Source: Bordetella parapertussis (GTDB taxonomy: Bacteria > Bacteroidota > Bacteroidia > Chitinophagales > Chitinophagaceae). Taken from it: DNA of 64,000 bases. Shown here piece after piece: positions 1-9,341 of this stretch. Each line of letters opens with the position of its first letter. Within the stretch, counting starts at the first letter, position 1. A program made the position numbers and the translations under genes. The DNA is taken from positions 36,081-100,080 of the forward strand of contig CALQJX020000015.1 of the NCBI GenBank assembly GCA_943331005.2. Direction: 5' to 3'. The notes below the pieces were generated by a model that ran no database searches, was not told the origin of the DNA, and saw only the letters and a list, made by a program, of their open reading frames with translations.

Positions 1-1208
1 CCAAAACATCGGGTACTACCAGCGGGGTAAAATACATACCCATCACCCGGCAGTCTATACCTAATCATATTAATGGTGCGCGAGACGCTTTGATGTGCTA
101 TATGGCCGAAAGCGGCAACACCGCATTTGCCGATGGCAAGATGATTTTTCTATCGGGCTCGCCGGAGATGGAAAGGGTTGGGGGTATACCTACAGGCAGG
201 CTCAGCGGCATTGTGAACCATTTTATTCCCCGCTACCTCAGGGGAAATCAGTTGCCTTCTTATGAGACCAATTGTATAGAAGACTGGGAAGCCAAGCTGG
301 ATAAGATAGTACAGGAAACCATGAGCGAAAGTATGACGCTGATAAGCGGTATACCGCCATGGATGCAGATGTATTTCGACTGGCTATCTCAGCGCAATGA
401 GGGTAAGAAAATAAAAGAACTGTTTCCCAAGCTTCAGGTGATAGTGCATGGTGGTGTCAACTTTGAGCCCTACAAGGCGCGCCTGATGGATAGTCTTGGC
501 GGCAAGGTAGATATGATCGAGACCTTCCCGGCTTCTGAAGGCTTTTTTGCCTTTCAGGACAGGATAGGCGGCGAGGGATTGCTGCTCAATACCAATGCGG
601 GCATCTTCTATGAATTTATACCGGCAGGAGAGATACACAACGAAAACCCAACCCGGCTGTCGCTGGGCGAGGTGAAGGTAGGCGAGAACTATGCCCTGGT
701 AGTGAGTACAGATGCGGGTTTGTGGGGCTACAGCATTGGCGATACAGTTCGTTTCGTCAGCACAGATCCTTACAGGCTGGTGGTTACCGGTCGTGTCAAG
801 CATTTTATATCAGCCTTTGGCGAGCACGTTATAGGCGAAGAGGTGGAATATGCCATAATGAATGCGGCAAAAGACCATCAGGTGCAGATCACAGAATTTA
901 CCATAGCACCAGCAATACAGGTGACAGATGAACTGCCTTATCACGAATGGTTCATAGAATTTGAGATCATGCCTGCAGATATGACCGAATTTTCTGCTAC
1001 GGTAAACAACTACCTGCGCACCAAAAATATCTATTACGAAGACCTGATGAAGGGCGGCATATTGCAGCCATTGAAGATAAGGGTGATGAAGAAAAATACT
1101 TTTATAGAATACATGAGGTCTATAGGCAAGCTGGGCGGGCAGAATAAGGTGCCCCGTCTGGGCAACGACCGAAAAATAGCAGATGCGCTGCAGCCATGGG
1201 TGCTGTAG
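1..1208 (+). CDS. GH3 auxin-responsive promoter family protein (adenylate-forming), 5' truncated
   Basis: The frame is open to the left edge (first full codon at base 3), so the N-terminus lies outside the window. The first visible residues read KTSGTTSGVKYIP, the Ser/Thr/Gly-rich ATP/AMP-binding loop of the GH3 family within the ANL adenylating superfamily. Plant members conjugate acyl acids to amino acids. Bacterial members are common in Bacteroidota and their substrates are mostly unknown. Further family signatures are ETFPASEGFFAFQD, the stretch around GENYALVVSTDAGLWGY, and GDTVRF about two-thirds along. An internal ATG at 93 would give a shorter protein but would remove the ATP loop, so it is not the start. 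A long hairpin follows directly. Family assignment is firm; the substrate is unknown. Confidence 0.88.
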   Translation, partial: KTSGTTSGVKYIPITRQSIPNHINGARDALMCYMAESGNTAFADGKMIFLSGSPEMERVGGIPTGRLSGIVNHFIPRYLRGNQLPSYETNCIEDWEAKLDKIVQETMSESMTLISGIPPWMQMYFDWLSQRNEGKKIKELFPKLQVIVHGGVNFEPYKARLMDSLGGKVDMIETFPASEGFFAFQDRIGGEGLLLNTNAGIFYEFIPAGEIHNENPTRLSLGEVKVGENYALVVSTDAGLWGYSIGDTVRFVSTDPYRLVVTGRVKHFISAFGEHVIGEEVEYAIMNAAKDHQVQITEFTIAPAIQVTDELPYHEWFIEFEIMPADMTEFSATVNNYLRTKNIYYEDLMKGGILQPLKIRVMKKNTFIEYMRSIGKLGGQNKVPRLGNDRKIADALQPWVL

Positions 1209-1215
1209 CCGCCAA

Positions 1216-1251
1216 AATAGAAAAGCCACACTACAGTGTGGCTTTTCTATT
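1216..1251. terminator. Bidirectional intrinsic terminator
   Basis: A 17-bp perfect stem (AATAGAAAAGCCACACT and its complement) with a 2-nt loop. The A-rich and T-rich arm ends serve both strands. It lies between the converging GH3-like gene and the OmpA-family gene and probably ends both. Confidence 0.85.
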
Positions 1252-1269
1252 TTATGTTCGTTCAGTTCA

Positions 1270-3048
1270 TTATTTGATATTGGGGTGTGGTGGAGGCACG
1301 TTCGAGTCGCCACCTTCGTCCACATTGGCCGGCCTGTAGGTAACAATACCTTCTTCGCCTGCCTCGCCATACTTGAATATGAAACGGTCGCGGCCAATGC
1401 TGTTCTTATCGCTCATGTACTCTATCACTGCATTCACATGTTCCCACGATTTCTGTTCTTTTATTTTGCTGCCTGTGCCGCCGCCCATTATCACCACTTT
1501 GCACAGTGGGTTTGCCTGCATCTGCGCAGCCAGTGTGGCCAGCTGCAACTCCATTCCCTTATTGATCTTGTTTGATTTTTCGGGGAAGAGCAGCGAACCT
1601 GCACCAATATTGCCACATGGGTTCTTGTCGCCGGTTTTGGTGTTGTTGTTGCTCACCATTTCCTTACAGCCATCGGGGCAAGGGCAGTTACCTACACCAT
1701 CTGCATCAACAGGCTGGCACTCGGTAGGTGTTATCAGTTGTTTGTCTTTATAGTCAGGTACACCATCGCCATCGGTGTCCAGCGGACAGCCATGAGCATC
1801 TACTGGCAGGTCTTTTGGTGTTTTCGGACACTTATCGAACTGGTCTGATATACCATCTTCATCTTTGTCAGGCAGCTCAGGGTTGGGCAGTAACATGTGA
1901 CGTGGATAAGAAAGTTCGTTATAACCATGATCCAGCGGGTTGATCCAGTAAAGTGGTTCAACTGCTTTTTTCGTCTTCAGGTTCATGTTGATACCTACAG
2001 AGAAGTAGTTGATCGCATCCGATGATCTGCCGGTGCCTACTGTGCTACCCAGATTCGGGCCGAAGCGTGTACCATCAAGATATGGATCCATTGGGAACAC
2101 ATAACGGTCTTCTATCTGGAAATTGAACTGTTTGTTGATCTTGAACTGAGCGCCGAAACCTACACTAGGTGCGAAGTCGAGCGTTTTTTTGTCCATGATA
2201 TGCTTGCGACCAGTGTTGGGAGCAGGAGATTCGTAGCTCTTATCCATTCCCTTTTTCAGGTCCTTGCGTATTTTGCTGAGGTCGCCGTTGGGGTCTTTTA
2301 CAATGGTTTTGAAGTCATATTCCTCGTACTGACCATTCAGTGCGTTTACACGGGTCTTGTAGCCCAGTGCACCCAGGCCGGCATAGCCGAAGAAAGATAT
2401 TTTATTGCGGGCACGGTGAAAGCTGATATTGCCTGCATTGAACATAAGATCCAGATTCATCTGCGACGATTCCATGCGGGTAGAGCGATATACGCGCTCG
2501 GCAGGGATGCCGGGACCTGACTGCTGCAGCGGCACATAGCCAAACTGTGTATAGGGGCCGTCGTATCCGGTTGTGGCAGACATATCCATATTTTTGGCAA
2601 CACCATAAATGTATTGCAGCCTCATAGAGAAGATATAGCCCAGAGATTTGCGCACATTTAAGTTGATGCCGCCGCCGCCACCCTGCCAAAGCATGGTAGA
2701 TGGTATATTACCTACAAGATTGTATAGACCCACACCCATGCCCATTTCCCACATGCTGCGTGGTCTTGGCGGGAATGGCTCCTGATGCTCCATATACTGA
2801 TGGAACTGCTTTGATGGCTTGCCTTTTGGGTAATAGCCCGAATCCATAACATCATAGTTCTGGCCATGGTAAGACATATCCCTGTTGGCCCATTGCAGGC
2901 CGCCGGGTTTTGCCGCCGGTGCGGGTGCCGCCGCTTTTTCTTCCTTGTCTTTACCTTTTCCCTTATTGTCTTTTTTTACCTGTGCTGATAGCGAAGACGC
3001 AACAAGCATGGCAATACCTGATATAAGTAGAAACTTCCTTGCAAGCAT
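1270..3048 (-). CDS. OmpA-family outer-membrane protein with calcium-binding-type Asp repeats
   Basis: The preferred start is the ATG at 3048, because MLARKFLLISGIAMLVASS is a clean signal peptide ending at SLSAQ. The frame stays open upstream but that extension would bury the signal. The protein has about 592 residues. After the signal comes a Lys/Ala/Pro-rich linker, then a region alternating like a beta barrel. A thrombospondin-type-3-like segment follows (DKDEDGISDQFDKCP, DTDGDGVPDYKDK), and then a C-terminal OmpA-like domain that would bind peptidoglycan. This order (barrel, Asp-rich repeats, OmpA domain) is typical of Bacteroidota envelope anchoring proteins. A TACCTTTG -7 box lies about 47 nt upstream. 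The family is clear, the precise role is not. Confidence 0.82.
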   Translation of the reverse strand: MLARKFLLISGIAMLVASSLSAQVKKDNKGKGKDKEEKAAAPAPAAKPGGLQWANRDMSYHGQNYDVMDSGYYPKGKPSKQFHQYMEHQEPFPPRPRSMWEMGMGVGLYNLVGNIPSTMLWQGGGGGINLNVRKSLGYIFSMRLQYIYGVAKNMDMSATTGYDGPYTQFGYVPLQQSGPGIPAERVYRSTRMESSQMNLDLMFNAGNISFHRARNKISFFGYAGLGALGYKTRVNALNGQYEEYDFKTIVKDPNGDLSKIRKDLKKGMDKSYESPAPNTGRKHIMDKKTLDFAPSVGFGAQFKINKQFNFQIEDRYVFPMDPYLDGTRFGPNLGSTVGTGRSSDAINYFSVGINMNLKTKKAVEPLYWINPLDHGYNELSYPRHMLLPNPELPDKDEDGISDQFDKCPKTPKDLPVDAHGCPLDTDGDGVPDYKDKQLITPTECQPVDADGVGNCPCPDGCKEMVSNNNTKTGDKNPCGNIGAGSLLFPEKSNKINKGMELQLATLAAQMQANPLCKVVIMGGGTGSKIKEQKSWEHVNAVIEYMSDKNSIGRDRFIFKYGEAGEEGIVTYRPANVDEGGDSNVPPPHPNIK

Positions 3049-3095
3049 AATTACGAATTTACATTGTGTATTTTCATAAATTGAAAATACATTAA

Positions 3096-3103
3096 CAAAG
3101 GTA
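3096..3103 (-). promoter_or_regulatory. -7 box TACCTTTG for the OmpA-family gene
   Basis: It matches the Bacteroidota TAnnTTTG consensus on the minus strand, 47 nt before the chosen ATG at 3048. It lies inside the longer open frame, which supports the downstream start. Confidence 0.55.
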
Positions 3104-3247
3104 TAGCCCTGATACGCAAAAAACAAACCACTATAGTCATTTAACCCGTATTTTACCGTTTTATTATCTATGTAGGCCATTAGATAAAAAATATGTTGGA
3201 AATAGGATTCTTATTTCGACTTTTACATCCAATTTCGTAGCACCTGA

Positions 3248-4210
3248 ATGGAGCGTATACAGAAGGTTATAGGTACAGAGCTGTCGCTTTTCGAGAAGAA
3301 ATTCGCAGAGATCGTGAAGGGAACCAATCCCCTGCTCGACCGGATCATGCGGTTCATCATAAAGAGAAAAGGCAAGCAGATGCGACCAATGTTCGTTTTT
3401 CTGGCAGCCAGAATAGGCGGCGAGGTCAATGAAACATCATACAGGGCAGCATCTTTCATAGAGCTGCTGCACACGGCCACTCTTGTGCACGACGATGTGG
3501 TGGACAACTCCATGAAGCGCCGAAACTTCTTCTCCATCAATGCCCTCTGGAAAAACAAAATAGCAGTACTGGTGGGCGACTATCTCTTGTCAAAAGGTCT
3601 GCTGCTTTCCATTGACAATGGCGACTACCGGATATTGCAGATAACATCGCGCGCGGTAAAAGAAATGAGTGAGGGCGAACTGATGCAGATGGAGAAAGCC
3701 CGCAAACTGGATATCAACGAAAGTGTTTACTTCGACATCATAAGGGCCAAAACAGCATCGCTGTTAGCTGCGGCTTGTGCATCGGGTGCTTATTCTACAT
3801 CCGGAGATGAGGAGGTGACCGAGAAGTTCAGGCTGTTTGGCGAGAAGGTGGGTATTGCCTTCCAGATAAAGGATGACTTATTCGATTATGGTCAGGAAAA
3901 TATAGGTAAGCCAACAGGAATAGACATCAAGGAAAAGAAGATGACCCTTCCCCTTATCTATGCCTTGCAGCATGCCGACAAGCCTACCAAAAGGCGCATC
4001 ATCTATACGGTGAAGAACAACAGTACCGACCGCGATAAAGTGAATGAGGTGATCAGTTATGTGCAGCAGTCGGGTGGTATAGCGTATGCGCAGGAGAAGA
4101 TGAAACAATACAAGCAGGATGCACTGGATATACTGCATACCTTCCCGCTATCGGCAGAGCGCACTGCTATGGAGCAGCTGGTAGATTATGTAATAGACAG
4201 GAAGTATTGA
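3248..4210 (+). CDS. ispB: Polyprenyl synthetase (all-trans long-chain prenyl diphosphate synthase)
   Basis: 320 residues, the usual length for octaprenyl/heptaprenyl diphosphate synthases. The first Asp-rich motif is in LVHDDVVDNS (DDxxD) and the second in FQIKDDLFDY (DDxxD). Both bind Mg2+ and diphosphate. KRKGKQMRPMFVFLAA near residue 40 is the Lys/Arg IPP-binding segment. The enzyme would add isopentenyl diphosphate units to farnesyl diphosphate to build the side chain of menaquinone. Some members make undecaprenyl-type carriers, so the product length is not certain. The gene converges with the membrane protein gene at 4218 with only 7 bp between stop codons. Confidence 0.88.
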   Translation: MERIQKVIGTELSLFEKKFAEIVKGTNPLLDRIMRFIIKRKGKQMRPMFVFLAARIGGEVNETSYRAASFIELLHTATLVHDDVVDNSMKRRNFFSINALWKNKIAVLVGDYLLSKGLLLSIDNGDYRILQITSRAVKEMSEGELMQMEKARKLDINESVYFDIIRAKTASLLAAACASGAYSTSGDEEVTEKFRLFGEKVGIAFQIKDDLFDYGQENIGKPTGIDIKEKKMTLPLIYALQHADKPTKRRIIYTVKNNSTDRDKVNEVISYVQQSGGIAYAQEKMKQYKQDALDILHTFPLSAERTAMEQLVDYVIDRKY

Positions 4211-4217
4211 TCCTCTT

Positions 4218-5552
4218 TTATTGCAGCAGTTTTTTATCGGCCGCTGTTACTTCCAGCTTGCCGAATGTGCGCCAGTAATAAGTATCATTGTTATTATCCC
4301 ACGGAATGATGCTGTACATGATCTGGTAGGACTGAAAAGCATTCAGCAGTACAAAAGCAATGACCAGCACAGAAAAGCCCGTCTTCAACAGTTTGCTTCG
4401 TTGATGATACACAACATGCAGCAATGCGCCCAGTGGCAATGCCAGTATGGCAAGGCTTTCTATCATGGGTCTGCACCCGAAACTGCCGCCATATGACCAG
4501 GCGTGCCAGCTGAATACAAGGTATAGAGTAAGCCCCAGGTACACAGAGATCAGCACTGCCATTTGCCTGTGCTTTTTTGCAAGTGGTATAATGCCTGAAA
4601 CTGCTGCCAGTGCCAGTGGCGTATAGATAAACCAACCCTTGCGATAACTGAACAAACCGTTGATTATCTGCGGCGAAGAGAAATTGAATCCTTCTTCTTC
4701 ATAAGAGAAATGAAACCAGCTCCCCGACATGTATTTGAGATAGGCCAGCTGCACAAAAACAACCGAAATAAACAGGATCAGGCTTACTGCAAGCGCAGGG
4801 ATCTGTTGGCGGAGAAAGGCAGCTTTGTTTTTATACTTATCGTTCTCTTTGTAAGGCCATAGTAAGGGTATTAAGGCCATGAGAATATTGGTAGGGCGTA
4901 TGATGGCAATGAGTCCCAATGCCAGCCCGGTAAGCACTATGAAGCGGGGACGGCCGGTAGTGTATGTGCGGTCTGTAAAGTAGAGCAGCATGCAGCTTAA
5001 TGCAAAGGAAAATGGATGCGACATGCCAATGGTCATGACCGTATAGAAATACAGATTGGTGCCAAAGAGCAGCAACAGCAGGGTAATGGCTGTAATGGTA
5101 TCGTTGAAGTATGCCGACAGGAATTTCATAAGAAAATACAAGCCTGCCATTACCCATAACAAGACAGAGAAAACTATAGCCATCCGGTAAGGCATAGAAT
5201 ACCCATCTGCGTCATAGGCATGTGTAATACCGGCATACCAGTGCGCTATAAGGAACAAGGGAAACTCGCAGATGCTGACACCTACCGCATATTTATTCAG
5301 CAGCCTGCCGGTTGTGGCCTGAGGGTACAGCTCATACATATGATTGCGCCCGCTGATGTTGTATTTGTTGACGATTGCCGGATAGAAGGCAAGTTTAGCA
5401 GGGTCTTTGTAGATAACGGTTGCCGGGAGGTACAGGTAGTAATATGCTGTGTCGTAACCCAGCATATTACTATCTCTCCATTTGCAAAGATTGAAGGTGA
5501 TACAGATCAGAATAATAGCGGAAACAAGCAGTGCGATCCGTGATCTGTTCAT
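4218..5552 (-). CDS. Polytopic membrane protein, GT-C glycosyltransferase-like
   Basis: 444 residues with about ten hydrophobic segments. The first is at residues 6-24. It is followed by a periplasmic loop with an acidic/aromatic motif, MLGYDTAYYYLYLP, which resembles the catalytic first loop of GT-C transferases using polyprenyl-phosphate sugars. The stretch RPTNILMALIPLLWPY also fits that group. The gene lies 20 bp downstream of paaC on the same strand but has no evident link to phenylacetate metabolism, so co-transcription may be accidental. Substrate and acceptor are unknown. It could also be a non-enzymatic membrane protein. Confidence 0.6.
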   Translation of the reverse strand: MNRSRIALLVSAIILICITFNLCKWRDSNMLGYDTAYYYLYLPATVIYKDPAKLAFYPAIVNKYNISGRNHMYELYPQATTGRLLNKYAVGVSICEFPLFLIAHWYAGITHAYDADGYSMPYRMAIVFSVLLWVMAGLYFLMKFLSAYFNDTITAITLLLLLFGTNLYFYTVMTIGMSHPFSFALSCMLLYFTDRTYTTGRPRFIVLTGLALGLIAIIRPTNILMALIPLLWPYKENDKYKNKAAFLRQQIPALAVSLILFISVVFVQLAYLKYMSGSWFHFSYEEEGFNFSSPQIINGLFSYRKGWFIYTPLALAAVSGIIPLAKKHRQMAVLISVYLGLTLYLVFSWHAWSYGGSFGCRPMIESLAILALPLGALLHVVYHQRSKLLKTGFSVLVIAFVLLNAFQSYQIMYSIIPWDNNNDTYYWRTFGKLEVTAADKKLLQ

Positions 5553-5572
5553 TATTTAGTGTGTTGTGTCTA

Positions 5573-6385
5573 TTACCATTCCATACCCGGGTAGGTGCGC
5601 TGCATGTACTGCATTTCGGCAAGTATATAACCCAGGTGCTCTGTGTGACGGCCATCCTTACCTCCGTCCTGCATCCAGGTACCCGCAGGCACAGTAAGCG
5701 TAGCTTCCTGCAGCACAGCTGTAATGCGTTCCATCCATTTGGCTTTCAGGGCTTCATTGTTCACGCCGGTGCCATCTGCTGCAGCCTCTTTTTCTGCTTC
5801 ACTCATACCAAACATTTCGCCGGTAAAAGACCAGAGTTCGTTGAGGGCCTGCTGCATTTTCTGACTGCTCTCTTCAGTGCCATCGCCCAGACGCACTACC
5901 CATTCGCTGCTCCAGCGCATGTGGTAGGTAACTTCTTTCAGCGATTTTTCTGCTATGGCAGCCAACGTAAGATCCTTGCTGTGTTTCAGCTCGGTGAAGT
6001 AGAAATAACTGAAGGTGTCGAAATAGAAAGAGCGGGCAATGGTATAGGCCCAGTCGCCATTGGGTTGTTCCAGCAACAACAGGCTTCTGAAGTCCCAGCC
6101 GTCGCGCAGATAAGCAACATCATCTTCATCTATTGCCGTTCCGGCAGCGACTGACTGCTGAATGGCAGTAGAGGCGAAGCAGGTATTCTTTTCTGCAGCA
6201 GAAAGACTGTTGAACTGCTCGGCGGCATACTGGTAAAGGCTGCGTGCCCTTCCCAGGTGGTCGAGCGATGTATTGGTGAGTGCTATATCCTGTTCCAGTA
6301 TAGGGCCATGGCCGCACCATTCGCTGAGCCTGTGGCCCAGTATCAGTGCATCATCAGCCAGTCTAAGTGTATATGCTATGTTCAT
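5573..6385 (-). CDS. paaC: 1,2-phenylacetyl-CoA epoxidase, structural subunit PaaC
   Basis: 270 residues with the PaaC opening LRLADDALILGHRLSEWCG and the internal stretch DHLGRARSLYQYAAEQ. PaaC is the non-catalytic ferritin-fold partner of PaaA in the multicomponent monooxygenase that epoxidises the ring of phenylacetyl-CoA. The ferritin-like fold is kept while the metal ligands are reduced. It is the last gene of paaA-paaB-paaC, 82 bp after paaB. PaaD, which usually follows, is not here; the next gene on the strand is an unrelated membrane protein. Confidence 0.93.
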   Translation of the reverse strand: MNIAYTLRLADDALILGHRLSEWCGHGPILEQDIALTNTSLDHLGRARSLYQYAAEQFNSLSAAEKNTCFASTAIQQSVAAGTAIDEDDVAYLRDGWDFRSLLLLEQPNGDWAYTIARSFYFDTFSYFYFTELKHSKDLTLAAIAEKSLKEVTYHMRWSSEWVVRLGDGTEESSQKMQQALNELWSFTGEMFGMSEAEKEAAADGTGVNNEALKAKWMERITAVLQEATLTVPAGTWMQDGGKDGRHTEHLGYILAEMQYMQRTYPGMEW

Positions 6386-6467
6386 CGTGTCAATGACTTT
6401 TGTGCGCTGTGGTGCACCGCGCTTATTGGGATTCGGATTAGGGGAAGATATGTTTTTCGATTACCGA

Positions 6468-6770
6468 TTACATGTACTTCACTTCATCAGGCAGGTCGTA
6501 GAATGTAGGATGCCTGTATACCTTGTCGCTTGCAGGGTCATACATAGATTCCGATGCTCCGGGGTCTGATGCGTGTATGTTCCTGCTTTCCACTACCCAT
6601 ATGCTCACGCCTTCCATACGGCGGGTATATACATCGCGTGCATTTTCAATGGCCATTTCGGCATCTGCTGCATGCAGACTGCCTGCATGTTTATGATCGA
6701 GGCCCGCCTTGCTGCGGATGAATACTTCCCACAAAGGCCATTCGTGTTTGTTAAGTTTATCGTTGGTCAT
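6468..6770 (-). CDS. paaB: 1,2-phenylacetyl-CoA epoxidase subunit PaaB
   Basis: 100 residues, the normal PaaB length. The characteristic start WPLWEVFIRSKAGLDHKHAG is followed by HAADAEMAIENARDVYTRR and then GVSIWVVES. PaaB is a small subunit thought to bridge PaaA-PaaC dimers in the epoxidase. It lies 18 bp after paaA and 82 bp before paaC on the same strand, which fits one transcript. Confidence 0.94.
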   Translation of the reverse strand: MTNDKLNKHEWPLWEVFIRSKAGLDHKHAGSLHAADAEMAIENARDVYTRRMEGVSIWVVESRNIHASDPGASESMYDPASDKVYRHPTFYDLPDEVKYM

Positions 6771-6788
6771 CAGTAGTCTGTTGTTGGT

Positions 6789-7736
6789 TTATGCTGCTTT
6801 TATGTCCTGGCGTTCCTTGCGCTTTGCGGCATGTGCCATAGCAGCATCTCTTACCCATTTGCCGTCTTCCCATGCCTTGCGGCGTGCGTCCAGGCGTTGT
6901 TTATTACATGGGCCGTTGCCCTTGATAACGTTGTAGAATTCAGACCAGTTTATCTTGCCGAAGTCGTAGTGACCGCGTTCTTCATTCCATTTCAGGTCTT
7001 TATCCGGCACGGTCAGTCCTAGTATTTTGGCCTGTTCTACAGTAACGTCCACAAATTTCTGACGCAGTTCGTCGTTTGTGAAACGCTTGATGCGCCACCT
7101 TACACTCGATTCGGTGTTCGGGCTTTCGGCATCGGGCGGTCCAAACATCATAAGCGATGGCCACCACCAGCGGTTGAAGGAGTCCTGCGCCATTTTGTGC
7201 TGTACGTCCGATCCTTTGGCAAGTTTCAGCATTATCTCAAAACCCTGCCTCTGGTGGAAGCTCTCTTCCTTACATACACGCACCATGGCACGCGCATAAG
7301 GACCGTAGGATGTACGGCACAGCGGCACCTGGTTCATGATGGCAGCGCCATCTACCAGCCAGCCTACAGCGCCCATGTCGGCCCAGGTAAGGGTAGGGTA
7401 GTTGAATATAGAAGAATATTTTGCTTTGCCTGTGTGTAACTGGTCATACATCTCGTCTCTGCTGATGCCCAGTGTTTCTGCCGCACTATACAGGTACAGG
7501 CCATGACCGGCCTCGTCCTGCACTTTTGCCAGCAACACTGCTTTGCGGCGCAGCGATGGGGCACGGGTTATCCAGTTGCCTTCAGGAAGCATACCTATTA
7601 TTTCGCTATGGGCATGCTGAGAGATCTGCCGTATGAGTGTCTTCCGGTAGTCGTCCGGCATCCAGTCTTTGGGCTCTATGGTTATTTCCTTGTCTATCAG
7701 GCTGTCGAAATGTTCCTGGAAAGAATGTACGGCCAT
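6789..7736 (-). CDS. paaA: 1,2-phenylacetyl-CoA epoxidase, catalytic subunit PaaA
   Basis: 315 residues. Two di-iron ExxH-type motifs are visible: [18 protein letters not shown] and [14 protein letters not shown]. Further ligand positions lie in the preceding helices ([14 protein letters not shown]). PaaA binds the iron pair that activates oxygen for ring epoxidation of phenylacetyl-CoA. Electrons come from PaaE, encoded on the other strand at 16072. It is the first gene of the cluster. A TATATTTG -7 box lies 21 nt before the ATG. Confidence 0.95.
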   Translation of the reverse strand: MAVHSFQEHFDSLIDKEITIEPKDWMPDDYRKTLIRQISQHAHSEIIGMLPEGNWITRAPSLRRKAVLLAKVQDEAGHGLYLYSAAETLGISRDEMYDQLHTGKAKYSSIFNYPTLTWADMGAVGWLVDGAAIMNQVPLCRTSYGPYARAMVRVCKEESFHQRQGFEIMLKLAKGSDVQHKMAQDSFNRWWWPSLMMFGPPDAESPNTESSVRWRIKRFTNDELRQKFVDVTVEQAKILGLTVPDKDLKWNEERGHYDFGKINWSEFYNVIKGNGPCNKQRLDARRKAWEDGKWVRDAAMAHAAKRKERQDIKAA

Positions 7737-7757
7737 GTATATAATTATTTTAAACTA

Positions 7758-7765
7758 CAAATATA
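7758..7765 (-). promoter_or_regulatory. -7 box TATATTTG of the paaABC operon
   Basis: Exact TAnnTTTG match on the minus strand, 21 nt before the paaA ATG. No clear -33 TTG element is present at the usual distance, so activation by a regulator is possible. Confidence 0.6.
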
Positions 7766-7898
7766 CGTTATTCCATGCCCTTTCAGGCAGGGGGTGTATA
7801 AGATATTTTTGTTTAAGAATAACTAATTACTATCAGTCGGTATTGGCTTTTCTGTTCATCAAATCCTTTCACATGATGCCGCCCTGCTGCTTAATTGC

Positions 7899-7906
7899 TA
7901 TTTTTG
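7899..7906 (+). promoter_or_regulatory. -7 box TATTTTTG before the small membrane protein gene
   Basis: Exact TAnnTTTG match 28 nt upstream of the ATG at 7935. This start site could also serve the sigma-factor gene downstream. Confidence 0.45.
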
Positions 7907-7934
7907 ATAGAATAGATCCTGTACTGTATCAAAA

Positions 7935-8267
7935 ATGGCCTTATTCGCTATGGGTAGAATTTTCTTTGTGGCAATTTATCTTGCCTTGCCTGCTTCAACA
8001 GTGTATCTGCTTTTTCTGAAAGATAATAGCAGTAAACGCCGCCTGTTACTCAGTGCCGGCTTGCTGGCCAATACCGCCATGTATTTCTTCCCGCTTGCCT
8101 ACGCCTACTTCGGCACTCCTGCAGGTGGTAACATATGGAACGAGAATGGTGCCGGTGCTGCTCTGTGGCTCTATATGTATGTGTTTCCCCTGTCGGCGGG
8201 TATACAGGTTTTTCTGGCGGGAAGAAAGGAGCGGGCGCATATAGAATACCGGATGACGGCAAAATAG
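7935..8267 (+). CDS. Small integral membrane protein, unknown function
   Basis: 110 residues with three or four predicted membrane segments (residues about 5-26, 36-58, 72-92) and a short basic C-terminus (GRKERAHIEYR). I do not recognise the family. It lies 109 bp before the likely start of an ECF sigma factor on the same strand and may be co-transcribed with it. A good -7 box sits just upstream. The length, hydrophobic pattern and upstream promoter support a real gene. Confidence 0.6.
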   Translation: MALFAMGRIFFVAIYLALPASTVYLLFLKDNSSKRRLLLSAGLLANTAMYFFPLAYAYFGTPAGGNIWNENGAGAALWLYMYVFPLSAGIQVFLAGRKERAHIEYRMTAK

Positions 8268-8376
8268 ATACTACAGCAGCACCCTGCGTTTGTGGAATTT
8301 TCTTTTTCTTGTGTCTGTTCTGTACAGGCTATGGCATTTGTCTGTTAATTTCACCTGTTCAAGCACATCAGGAAAC

Positions 8377-8946
8377 TTGTCTGCACACACCCGACATACC
8401 AACCTCACAGACGAAGAGCTGCTGCTGGCCTACCGCCGCAGCGGCGACAATATGTGGCTGGGGTATCTGTTGCAGCGATATACCGCGCTGCTGCTGGGTG
8501 TGGCCTACAAGTACCTGAAAGACAAAACAATGGCAGAAGATGCGGTGCAGCATGTCTTTGAGACCACCCTCACACATATTCCGGCAGAACCGGTGCAGAA
8601 CTTCAAGGGTTGGCTATACGTGCTCATGCGCAATCATTGTCTGCACCAGCTGAGAGATAAGACCTACAACGCTGATGAAGCAGCGCTGGAAACAGTACCT
8701 GCTGCCGAGACCGATAAGGAAGCGCTTTTGTGGCAGGAACATACACTGGAGCAAATGAACGAAGCACTGAAGCAGCTCAGCGAGGAACAGCGGAAAACAA
8801 TAACACTCTTTTACCTGCAGAAATACAGTTATGAACAGATAATAAGCACCACAGGTTATACCTTTATGCAGGTAAAGAGTTACATACAGAACGGCAAAAG
8901 AAATCTCAAAACCATACTCACACTGAAACTGCGCGAAAAACGCTGA
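8377..8946 (+). CDS. RNA polymerase sigma factor, ECF subfamily
   Basis: Region 2 is visible in LTDEELLLAYRRSGDNMW through DKTMAEDAVQHVFE and FKGWLYVLMRNHCL. Region 4 is in LKQLSEEQRKTITLFYLQKY and SYEQIISTTGY, a helix-turn-helix. The frame extends to a TTG at 8290, but those first 29 residues are hydrophobic and unlike a sigma N-terminus. The TTG at 8377, giving MSAHTRHTNLTDEELLLAY, is preferred; no ATG is available before region 2. Its stop overlaps the ATG of the next gene (TGATG at 8944-8948), the normal sigma/anti-sigma arrangement. The regulon is unknown. Confidence 0.82.
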   Translation: MSAHTRHTNLTDEELLLAYRRSGDNMWLGYLLQRYTALLLGVAYKYLKDKTMAEDAVQHVFETTLTHIPAEPVQNFKGWLYVLMRNHCLHQLRDKTYNADEAALETVPAAETDKEALLWQEHTLEQMNEALKQLSEEQRKTITLFYLQKYSYEQIISTTGYTFMQVKSYIQNGKRNLKTILTLKLREKR

Positions 8947-9308
8947 TGAGCAGCAATAACAACATATCGCCAATGGGTGCCGGAAAGGGTGCAGATAGCC
9001 GTCTGAGCGAAGATAAGCTGATGGCCTACCTTGCCGGTAAGCTGGCACCTGCCGAGCAGCACGAGGTAGAACAGTGGCTTGCCGAAGAGGGTATGGAAAG
9101 TGATGCCGTGGAGGGACTGCAAATGATGCAACCTGCAGAGCGGCTCCATTCTGTAAACAGGCTCAACCATCAGTTGCGCAAGAAAGTGGGTAAACGCCCA
9201 CGCCGTAGCGACAGGAAAGCAGGTGCAGGTCCTAATGTTATTGTGGCAGTATTGCTGGTGTTGCTCCTTATTGCGGTGGCTTTTCTGGTGATCAGGTATT
9301 TTTTATAG
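8946..9308 (+). CDS. Putative anti-sigma factor, single membrane span
   Basis: 120 residues. The N-terminal part contains LSEDKLMAYLAGKLAPAEQH and EVEQWLAEEG, the short helical pattern of Bacteroidota anti-sigma cytoplasmic domains. A basic stretch (KKVGKRPRRSDRK) follows, then one membrane helix at residues about 97-118 with almost nothing after it. No periplasmic sensor domain is present, so a signal would have to come through a partner. The start codon overlaps the sigma factor stop codon, which implies translational coupling. The function is inferred from position and N-terminal pattern. Confidence 0.68.
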   Translation: MSSNNNISPMGAGKGADSRLSEDKLMAYLAGKLAPAEQHEVEQWLAEEGMESDAVEGLQMMQPAERLHSVNRLNHQLRKKVGKRPRRSDRKAGAGPNVIVAVLLVLLLIAVAFLVIRYFL

Positions 9309-9319
9309 TACTGCTTTAC

Positions 9320-9341
9320 AAACAGGTAACAACGCCTGTTT
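9320..9341 (+). terminator. Weak hairpin after the anti-sigma gene
   Basis: AAACAGG and CCTGTTT arms with an 8-nt loop, followed by TTAT. It abuts the next -7 box, so termination and new initiation are packed together. Confidence 0.4.
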